Source of the DNA: Planctomycetota bacterium
Lineage (GTDB): Bacteria > Planctomycetota > Phycisphaerae > Sedimentisphaerales > Anaerobacaceae
NCBI GenBank assembly: GCA_026386835.1
Contig: JAPLMV010000311.1
Span: 1 to 9,155 of the forward strand
Direction of reading: 5' to 3'
Length of the DNA stretch: 9,155 nt
This document shows, piece by piece, positions 1 to 5,109 of this stretch (within the stretch, counting starts at the first letter, position 1; every line of letters begins with the position of its first letter). The position numbers and the translations under genes are program-made. The notes below the pieces were generated by a model that was given only the letters and a program-made list of their open reading frames with translations, did no database searches and had not been told where the DNA came from.

Positions 1-42
1 TAGTATAAAACCCTTGCGACAGGTGTTTGTAAGGAGTTTATC

Positions 43-97
43 TGCTTTTCTTGGACGCTAAGCTTGAGTCCGTAAAGCAAAGTTTGTGTCAAGCTTA
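43..97 (+). promoter_or_regulatory. Possible H-type pseudoknot in the leader of the kamA operon
   Basis: Seen in the sequence: a bipartite hairpin pairs TGCTTT (43-48) with AAAGCA (74-79) and GGAC (53-56) with GTCC (68-71), leaving an 11-nt loop (57-67). Nine loop bases, TAAGCTTGA (59-67), are perfectly complementary to TCAAGCTTA (89-97). That gives pseudoknot geometry with a 2-nt first loop, no spacer at the junction and a 9-nt third loop (80-88). The second stem ends five bases before the AAAGGA ribosome-binding site (102-107), so folding could gate translation of the first gene. It does not match a riboswitch class I know; I compared it from memory with SAM-II and preQ1. Alternatively the two AAGCTT cores, 31 bp apart (about three helical turns), could be a DNA operator pair. 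No convincing sigma-70 promoter is visible in 1-42. Confidence 0.4.
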
Positions 98-113
98 AAA
101 TAAAGGAATAGTT

Positions 114-1502
114 ATGTATCAGATGTCCAATCCTGTTATGGAGAACAGTGCTTCCGATGTGGAGGGCGACCAAAGTTCGCAACCTCCGAGTACACCGAGG
201 GCGGTCGTTAATCGCCCCCAAACCCCAATCACACCATTAAAATCGAAGTTTCCATGCGACTGGAACGACTGGAAATGGCAAATAAAACAGCGGATACGCA
301 GCTTGAGTCAGCTTGTTAGTTATCTGCCATCCTTAAAGGATAACCAGGCGGAACTGGAGAGTGTCATTGCAAAGTATCCTATGGCAATTACTCCTTATTA
401 CGCTTCATTGATACAGAAACCGGATGCGTCGGACCCGATTTTTCAGATGTGCGTTCCTCAGGCTGAAGAACTGTTCAATCCGCCGTGCCTCAGTGAGGAC
501 CCTCTTGAAGAGCATGAGGATATGCCTGTGCCGGGACTTGTACACCGGTATAAAGACCGTGCCTTGCTTATCGCCACGACAACCTGTTCGGCATACTGTC
601 GGCACTGCACCCGCAAGCGAATTGCAGGGACAAAGGAATGTACAATTTCCGCGAGGCGGCTTCAACAAGTAACAGACTACCTGTTAAGTCATCCGGAGAT
701 TTGCGATGTAATTATTTCAGGCGGTGACCCGCTGACGATGCCGACAAATGTGCTCGAGACAATATTGGCGGCCATTCGCTCGGTTGAGAGCGTGCAGATA
801 ATCAGAATCGGAACGCGTGTACCGGTTGTTCTGCCGATGAGGATTACCGATGAGCTTGTGCAGATGCTGCGCAAATATCATCCCTTGTGGATAAACACCC
901 ATTTTAACCATCCAAATGAACTTACTGAAGAAGCGGCCACAGCATGTGAAAAACTGGCCGATGCCGGAATACCGCTTGGCAACCAGACAGTTCTGCTTCG
1001 CGGGGTCAATGATGACCCGATGATTATTGAGCAATTGTGCCGCGGGCTGATTCGTATAAGAGTGCGGCCATATTATATGTACCAGTGCGACCTTGTTCGC
1101 GGGGTGGAGCATTTCCGTACGCCGCTTAGCAGGGGTATAGAAATTATGGAATACCTGCGGGGCAGGGTAAGCGGAATTGCAATTCCAAACTTTGTTGTGG
1201 ATACTCCGCATGGCGGCGGAAAAATTCCGGTAATGCCTAATTATGTTGTTTCGATGAGCCCGACGCACACGGTACTTCGCAACTATGAAGGGTTAATAGT
1301 CAATTATCCTGAGCCTGGCTTTCAGGGTGTACCAGCTGCTGTGGAAAAGCAGGGACAGGCAGGCGGAGTATGGGAGCTTGCATGCGGCAGGAGTTCGGTC
1401 ATTGGGCCTGGCGAAGCGAACCGCGGCCAGCGCCGCCGGAACATTATTGAAAAAGGAAAGAAAACACCAAAATTCGAACATAGTTATTTGTTTGATTTAT
1501 GA
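114..1502 (+). CDS. kamA: Lysine 2,3-aminomutase-type radical SAM/PLP enzyme (KamA family)
   Basis: Probably interconverts L-lysine and L-beta-lysine in the cytoplasm, using a [4Fe-4S] cluster, S-adenosylmethionine and PLP. The radical SAM cluster motif CxxxCxxC is C158/C162/C165 (CSAYCRHCTRKR), SGGDPL lies at 202-207, and the PLP lysine is K370 in GGGKIP. From memory of Clostridium subterminale lysine 2,3-aminomutase, all functional residues align at a constant offset of 33: the carboxylate-binding Arg (R167) and the two Asp that hold the lysine side-chain amine (D326, D363) are all kept, so lysine is a reasonable substrate. The offset reflects an N-terminal extension rich in Pro/Ser/Thr (about residues 10-45). 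The C-terminal tail beyond residue 400 is unlike the clostridial enzyme: the zinc-binding cysteine cluster is absent and the partner Cys is D301. The ATG at 114 is chosen because AAAGGA (102-107) sits 6 nt upstream. It is first of a four-gene operon with ATP-grasp enzymes. The EF-P-lysine mutase EpmB is an alternative but is much shorter. Confidence 0.88.
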   Translation: MYQMSNPVMENSASDVEGDQSSQPPSTPRAVVNRPQTPITPLKSKFPCDWNDWKWQIKQRIRSLSQLVSYLPSLKDNQAELESVIAKYPMAITPYYASLIQKPDASDPIFQMCVPQAEELFNPPCLSEDPLEEHEDMPVPGLVHRYKDRALLIATTTCSAYCRHCTRKRIAGTKECTISARRLQQVTDYLLSHPEICDVIISGGDPLTMPTNVLETILAAIRSVESVQIIRIGTRVPVVLPMRITDELVQMLRKYHPLWINTHFNHPNELTEEAATACEKLADAGIPLGNQTVLLRGVNDDPMIIEQLCRGLIRIRVRPYYMYQCDLVRGVEHFRTPLSRGIEIMEYLRGRVSGIAIPNFVVDTPHGGGKIPVMPNYVVSMSPTHTVLRNYEGLIVNYPEPGFQGVPAAVEKQGQAGGVWELACGRSSVIGPGEANRGQRRRNIIEKGKKTPKFEHSYLFDL

Positions 1503-1533
1503 TAGATAACGCATTTCTGAGAATAGGGGTAGT

Positions 1534-2523
1534 ATGAAAGTTGGCTTGACCTACGATATGCGCAGCGAATACCTTGCGCAGGGTTATAAAGAGGAAGATG
1601 TAGCTGAATTTGACTCAGAGGAAACGATAGCGGTGATAGAAAGCACTATCAGGTCTTTGGGGTATGAAACCGAGCGAATCGGCAATATATCGTCGCTGGC
1701 CTCAAAACTTGCCAAAGGGGCCAGGTGGGATATTGTCTTTAACATTGCGGAAGGCCTTTGCGGCCGGTTCAGGGAGTCGCAGGTGCCGAGTTTGCTTGAG
1801 ATTTATAACATTGGCTACACGTTCTCTGACCCGTTTGTTTGCGCATTGACGCTGGACAAAAGTTTTTCAAAACGCGTGGTGCGAGACTGCGGAATCCCGA
1901 CTGCAAAGTTTAAGACGGTCGAAGGTATGAAGGACATCCAGCAGGTTTCACTGGAATATCCTCTTTTTGCAAAACCGATGGTGGAAGGAACCGGCAAGGG
2001 TATTGACGGCAGGTCTCGTGTCGAATCGCCGGCACAACTGACTGATGTTTGTGAATATCTTCTCGAACGGTTTAATCAGCCGGTTCTGGTGGAGGAATAT
2101 CTGCCTGGCCGAGAATTTACGGTCGCCGTGCTTGGAAACGGCCTGCAGGCAAATGTCCTTGGGATTATGGAAATCAAAATACCAGGCGACAGCAACTGCA
2201 TATATTCGTATAACGCCAAAGAGAAGTGCGAGAAGCTGGTAAATTATGTTCCGTATCGCCAGGGCGGTTCACTTCACAAGCAGCTCGAGCATCTGGCTCT
2301 TAAATCTTACAGGGTACTGCAGTGCCGAGATGCAGCGAGAGTGGATTTTCGCTGCGACGCAAAGGGCGTACCTTGTTTTATGGAAATCAATCCATTGCCC
2401 GGTCTGCATCCGACACATTCCGATTTGCCGATGATTGCAACGCAGGAGGCTATGAGTTATCCTGAGCTAATCGATAGTATAATTAAAAGTGCATTGTCAA
2501 GATTGCAGCCGGTAAAGGTCTAA
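1534..2523 (+). CDS. ATP-grasp ligase, D-Ala-D-Ala ligase-like fold, substrate unknown
   Basis: A 329-residue stand-alone ATP-grasp enzyme expected to activate a carboxylate as acyl-phosphate and join it to an amine. Ddl-type landmarks are visible: the central-domain entry with K109 (LTLDKSFSK), an ATP-binding lysine K147 in PLFAKPMVEGTGKGI, the adenine-side VLVEEYLPGREFTV (184-197, E187), DAARVDF (266-272) and the metal-binding FMEINPLPGLHP (282-293; E284, N286). However, the N-terminus is TYDMRSEYLAQG, not the GGxSxE motif whose Glu contacts the first D-alanine in true Ddl, so cell-wall D-Ala-D-Ala synthesis is unlikely. It starts 31 nt after kamA, with AGGGG (1525-1529) 4 nt before the ATG, and is 1 nt from the next ATP-grasp gene, so coupled translation is likely. 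I infer that it ligates beta-lysine or a product of it. Family assignment is secure; substrate is not. Confidence 0.85.
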   Translation: MKVGLTYDMRSEYLAQGYKEEDVAEFDSEETIAVIESTIRSLGYETERIGNISSLASKLAKGARWDIVFNIAEGLCGRFRESQVPSLLEIYNIGYTFSDPFVCALTLDKSFSKRVVRDCGIPTAKFKTVEGMKDIQQVSLEYPLFAKPMVEGTGKGIDGRSRVESPAQLTDVCEYLLERFNQPVLVEEYLPGREFTVAVLGNGLQANVLGIMEIKIPGDSNCIYSYNAKEKCEKLVNYVPYRQGGSLHKQLEHLALKSYRVLQCRDAARVDFRCDAKGVPCFMEINPLPGLHPTHSDLPMIATQEAMSYPELIDSIIKSALSRLQPVKV

Positions 2524-2524
2524 T

Positions 2525-4066
2525 ATGCAGGGAAGCGTTTTAATTCTCAATCACATAATGGAGAAACCAGCGGGTGGCGGGGACAAATTTGATTATGAAC
2601 AGAGCAATGTCAGTGTCCTTGACGAGGTTGCGGCGGTCGCCGGAGCGCTTGACAAACTCGGATTTGATTACCGTGTAGAGAGTATCAAGCAAATCAGGGA
2701 TTTGCCTGATGTCCTTAGCCGCAGTCCGGAAAAAATCATTTTCAATTTAATAGAAGACTTGAACGGGTCAGTGCTTGATTTTTGCTATGTTCCTGCGATT
2801 TGCAGTGCGCACGGCAAGGCCTGTACCGGCAACGATACCGCCTGTATGCTGCTGGCGCAGGACAAATGGCGCACCAAAAGCATTTTACGGGCAGCGAACC
2901 TTCCCTGTCCTCATGGCGTAATTGTTCCAATAGGTGAAAAGTTTTATCCGTCAGGTTTGGCATCGGGCAGGTATATAGTCAAGCCGGTTTTTTCGGATGC
3001 CAGCGAAGGAATCGACACAAGGTCGGTTGTCGACCTGCCGAGCACAGCGCTGCACCATGCGGTCCAGCGGATTCATGAGCAATTGAATCAGCCGGCCCTT
3101 GTTGAGCAGTTTATACCTGATAAGGAATTGAATGTTTCTGTTCTGCAGCGAGATGATAAAGTAGAGGTTCTGCCGATAGCGGAAATTGACTTCACCGCAT
3201 TCGGTGATAATTATCCGCATATTGTTGACTATGCGGCCAAATGGCAACTGGATTCATTTACTTATAAACACAGCCCGCGGATAATTCCGGCACCATTGTC
3301 TGAAGATGTGGCCGAGCTTGTGCGAAGTATAGCTGTTGATTCATGGCGAGCGCTCGGATGCCAGGATTTTGCACGTGTGGATTTCCGACTCGACGAGAAC
3401 GACAATATCTTTGTACTTGAAGTCAATCCCAATCCGGATATTTCTCCTGATGCGGGGTTTGCAGCGGCTCTTGGTGCCGGTGGAATAAGTTTTGAAGAGT
3501 TTGTTCAGATATTACTAAATAATGCCCTGTCCAGACTTGGTGAGAAGTGTTCAATTAGTAATTTAAAGACTATGTCGAATATTACACAGCCAAAACTCAG
3601 TATTCGCTATACCTGCCCGAGGGACAGGACAAGAATCCTTTCCATACTCGAAGAAACGAAATTTTTCCGCCCCGAGGAACTTAAGGTGGCAGAAGAAGTG
3701 CTTGACGAGGCCCTTGCCAAAGGCCCTGAAAGTCATTATCAATCCTTCGTGGCACAGGATGGCGACAATATAGTTGGCTGGCTTTGTTTTGGCCTTACAC
3801 CCTGTACGATAGGCACTTTTGACATCTACTGGGTTGCGGTGGCTCCTGAAAAACAGCGATGCGGCGTTGGTGCGTACCTGATGGAATATGCAACAAATCT
3901 TATTAAAAATCGTAAAGGAAGGATGATTATTGTTGAAACTTCCGGCATGCTGCGTTATATTTCTACCCGCCGATTTTATGAGAAACTGGGTTATCGTAAA
4001 GCGACACGAGTCAAGGACTTTTACGCAATCGGTGACGACAAGATTATTTATACTAAATGTTTGTAG
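2525..4066 (+). CDS. Bifunctional ATP-grasp ligase fused to GNAT N-acetyltransferase
   Basis: Two domains in one 513-residue chain. Residues 1-335 are a Ddl-like ATP-grasp domain: RYIVKPVFSDASEGI with K153, ALVEQFIPDKELNVSV (191-206, E194), DFARVDFRLD (281-290, D286) and VLEVNPNPDIS (297-307; E299, N301). A linker of about 20 residues follows. Residues 357-510 are a GNAT domain with the beta4 strand and acetyl-CoA pyrophosphate loop IYWVAVAPEKQRCGVGAYL (434-452, the Q/RxxGxG/A motif at 444-449) and the C-terminal RRFYEKLGY (482-490). The fusion predicts ligation followed by N-acetylation of the same product. The ATG is 1 nt after the previous stop, with TAAAGG (2513-2518) inside that gene serving as ribosome-binding site. 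N-acetylglutaminylglutamine synthetase, an osmolyte enzyme, is a known ATP-grasp/GNAT fusion and the best functional analogy. An internal ATG in the linker near 3571 has no good ribosome-binding site, so I see no reason for separate GNAT expression. Confidence 0.85.
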   Translation: MQGSVLILNHIMEKPAGGGDKFDYEQSNVSVLDEVAAVAGALDKLGFDYRVESIKQIRDLPDVLSRSPEKIIFNLIEDLNGSVLDFCYVPAICSAHGKACTGNDTACMLLAQDKWRTKSILRAANLPCPHGVIVPIGEKFYPSGLASGRYIVKPVFSDASEGIDTRSVVDLPSTALHHAVQRIHEQLNQPALVEQFIPDKELNVSVLQRDDKVEVLPIAEIDFTAFGDNYPHIVDYAAKWQLDSFTYKHSPRIIPAPLSEDVAELVRSIAVDSWRALGCQDFARVDFRLDENDNIFVLEVNPNPDISPDAGFAAALGAGGISFEEFVQILLNNALSRLGEKCSISNLKTMSNITQPKLSIRYTCPRDRTRILSILEETKFFRPEELKVAEEVLDEALAKGPESHYQSFVAQDGDNIVGWLCFGLTPCTIGTFDIYWVAVAPEKQRCGVGAYLMEYATNLIKNRKGRMIIVETSGMLRYISTRRFYEKLGYRKATRVKDFYAIGDDKIIYTKCL

Positions 4067-4085
4067 AGAAAGTTAAGGTAGCCAC

Positions 4086-4595
4086 GTGCCGGATAAAGAA
4101 AAGAAAAACACTAAAGGTAAAGACAAAAATAAATTGACCACAGCCGAGATTGGAAATTTCAAAACCATGCTTCTGGAGAAGCGAAATGAAATTCTTGGTA
4201 ATGTAAAACACATGGAAGATGAGACTCTTCGCAAGTCAAGAAGCGAATTATCGAGTATGCCGATTCATATGGCGGATATGGGCTCTGATAATTATGAGCT
4301 TGAGAATATGCTTGGACTGATGGACAGTGAAAGAAGAATCCTGAGGGAAATCGACGATGCCCTGCATCGAATCGAAGAGGGTACATATGGAATCTGCGAG
4401 GGCAACGATGAGTCGATACCCAAGGCTCGCCTCAATGCGATTCCATGGGCTCGCTATTGCGTTACCTGTGCAAGCCAGATGGAAAAGGGCATGGGCAAAA
4501 AGCAAAGAGCAACATCCGACACAAATTATTACGGACACCTTGATGAGGAGACGTTTGAGGAATTCAATAGTTTCCCTGAAACAGAGGCGGAATAA
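4086..4595 (+). CDS. DksA/TraR-family regulator with an altered zinc finger
   Basis: A 169-residue DksA/TraR-like protein, of the family that enters the RNA polymerase secondary channel and modulates transcription. Order of parts: a lysine-rich, probably disordered N-terminus (1-18); a long helical hairpin (about 20-98) whose turn carries acidic residues D64 and D68 in HMADMGSDNYE; the finger signature from GICEGNDESIP through PWARYCVTCASQ (102-131); and an acidic C-terminal tail. The finger normally has four cysteines. Here C104, C125 and C128 are present, but the second cysteine of the first pair is N107, so metal binding is weakened or uses another ligand such as D108. The start is GTG at 4086, supported by AAGG (4075-4078) 7 nt upstream; the next in-frame Met is well inside the first helix. 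It follows the ATP-grasp/GNAT gene by 19 nt and is probably cotranscribed, though it need not belong to the same pathway. Confidence 0.82.
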   Translation: MPDKEKKNTKGKDKNKLTTAEIGNFKTMLLEKRNEILGNVKHMEDETLRKSRSELSSMPIHMADMGSDNYELENMLGLMDSERRILREIDDALHRIEEGTYGICEGNDESIPKARLNAIPWARYCVTCASQMEKGMGKKQRATSDTNYYGHLDEETFEEFNSFPETEAE

Positions 4596-4617
4596 TTTCT
4601 GCCAGGTAAACTGAGCG

Positions 4618-4782
4618 GTGGATGTTTCGTCAAAATTACAAAACGACCTGAACTTGGATAAAAGAAAACACTTCTATTTTAGCATGTCTTTTTGGGCAAT
4701 TGTCCTTACAAATTTGTTCACGATTTTCATGGCGGTAAAAGTTAACAGGAATATTTTAAAATATGCCTTTACGCCGGCGTAA
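4618..4782 (+). CDS. Possible small membrane-peptide ORF (54 aa), unverified
   Basis: An open frame starting at GTG (4618), with an in-frame stop (TGA, 4612-4614) just upstream, encodes 54 residues. The N-terminus is polar, then a KRKH basic cluster (15-18) precedes a hydrophobic stretch (about 19-40, FYFSMSFWAIVLTNLFTIFM) long enough for one membrane helix, followed by KVNRN. This charge pattern is sensible for a membrane peptide. There is no good ribosome-binding site (AGG at 4603-4605 is too far away), and the stop falls inside the palindrome at 4768-4783. The hydrophobic part faintly recalls the first helix of signal peptidase II (LspA), sometimes found after dksA-like genes, but it lacks the usual Asp-Gln and the rest of the protein, so at most it is a remnant. 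It may be chance. Confidence 0.22.
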   Translation: MDVSSKLQNDLNLDKRKHFYFSMSFWAIVLTNLFTIFMAVKVNRNILKYAFTPA

Positions 4783-4783
4783 A
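4751..4783 (-). terminator. Two adjacent perfect palindromes after the tRNA; possible terminator
   Basis: ATATTTTAAAATAT (4751-4764) and TTTACGCCGGCGTAAA (4768-4783) are each perfectly self-complementary and separated by 3 bp. Reading the minus strand, the tRNA 3' end (4788) is followed after 4 nt by the GC-rich palindrome, which can fold as a 6-bp stem with a CCGG loop, and then by GGCATATTTT. This resembles a weak intrinsic terminator for the tRNA, though the U-tract is short and interrupted. As DNA, either palindrome could instead bind a dimeric protein. On the plus strand it could also end transcription of the dksA-like operon. Confidence 0.35.
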
Positions 4784-4787
4784 TGAT

Positions 4788-4861
<74 letters not shown>

Positions 4862-4894
4862 GATGCTGAAAAAATTTTCGCAACGATACGCTAA

Positions 4895-4921
4895 ATTACA
4901 GTAAAAGTTCTTATTTTGCAA
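4895..4921 (-). promoter_or_regulatory. Possible sigma-70-type promoter of the tRNA
   Basis: On the minus strand TTGCAA (4916-4921, four of six matches to the -35 consensus) is followed after 15 bp by TGTAAT (4895-4900, five of six to the -10 consensus). Initiation near 4888 would give a leader of about 27 nt before the tRNA. The spacer is shorter than the optimal 17 bp and the region is AT-rich, so a chance match is possible. Confidence 0.35.
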
Positions 4922-4964
4922 GAGAATAAAGACCTAACAATCATACCGTGTACAGGTGGATAAC

Positions 4965-4977
4965 TGCCAAATTGGCA
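4965..4977. promoter_or_regulatory. Perfect 13-bp palindrome, possible activator site upstream of clpB
   Basis: TGCCAA-A-TTGGCA is a perfect inverted repeat around one central base. It lies about 70-80 bp upstream of the sigma-54 -24 element, i.e. about 95-105 bp before the predicted start of clpB transcription, which is the usual distance for the enhancer of a sigma-54 activator. The bases between (about 5003-5040) are AT-rich and carry three copies of TTATTG (5010-5015, 5016-5021, 5025-5030), compatible with DNA bending. Only one copy of the palindrome is present, so function is inferred from position. Confidence 0.3.
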
Positions 4978-5042
4978 CATAACTGGAATTTAGGGTCGAA
5001 TGCAAGTCTTTATTGTTATTGAGGTTATTGATTTTATCTGTT

Positions 5043-5059
5043 TGGGCACGGCATTTGCA
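5043..5059 (+). promoter_or_regulatory. Near-consensus sigma-54 (-24/-12) promoter of clpB
   Basis: TGGGCACGGCATTTGCA matches the sigma-54 consensus (YTGGCACGRNNNTTGCW). GGCACG spans 5045-5050, TTGCA spans 5055-5059, and the invariant GG (5045-5046) and GC (5057-5058) are exactly 12 bp apart. Only the T before GG is changed, to G. Transcription would start near 5070, leaving a 40-nt leader with the AAAAGG ribosome-binding site at 5095-5100. No CIRCE element (TTAGCACTC-N9-GAGTGCTAA) and no convincing sigma-32 promoter is visible, so clpB may depend on an enhancer-binding protein. Confidence 0.62.
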
Positions 5060-5109
5060 TTGTTTAGAGTAGAGACACTCTGTAAATTGATATTAAAAGG
5101 AATAGTGTT

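Noticed and set aside
14..42. TTGCGA-17-TTTATC as a sigma-70 promoter for the kamA operon
   Set aside because: The -10 match is poor (three of six), so it is not distinguishable from background.
42..98. Possible 18-codon leader peptide (CTG start, SD-like AAGGAG at 31-36, stop TAA 96-98)
   Set aside because: CTG is a rare start, the TTG at 51 is too far from AAGGAG, and the peptide has no run of regulatory codons. The pseudoknot reading explains the segment better.
717..1268. Minus-strand open frame of 183 codons inside kamA
   Set aside because: It is antisense to a strongly conserved enzyme and shows no recognisable motif; it is a shadow frame.
114..1502. KamA-family gene as EF-P-lysine mutase EpmB
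   Set aside because: The protein has the full N-terminal domain and length of lysine 2,3-aminomutase, and no efp or epmA gene is nearby in the window.
4972..4987. Second sigma-54 promoter (TTGGCACATAACTGGA)
   Set aside because: The -24 half is good, but the -12 GC is GA and the TTGC box is lost.
5041..5109. CIRCE/HrcA or sigma-32 control of clpB
   Set aside because: No TTAGCACTC inverted repeat and no CTTGAA/CCCCAT pair is present; the GACACTC at 5074-5080 is a lone half-like match.
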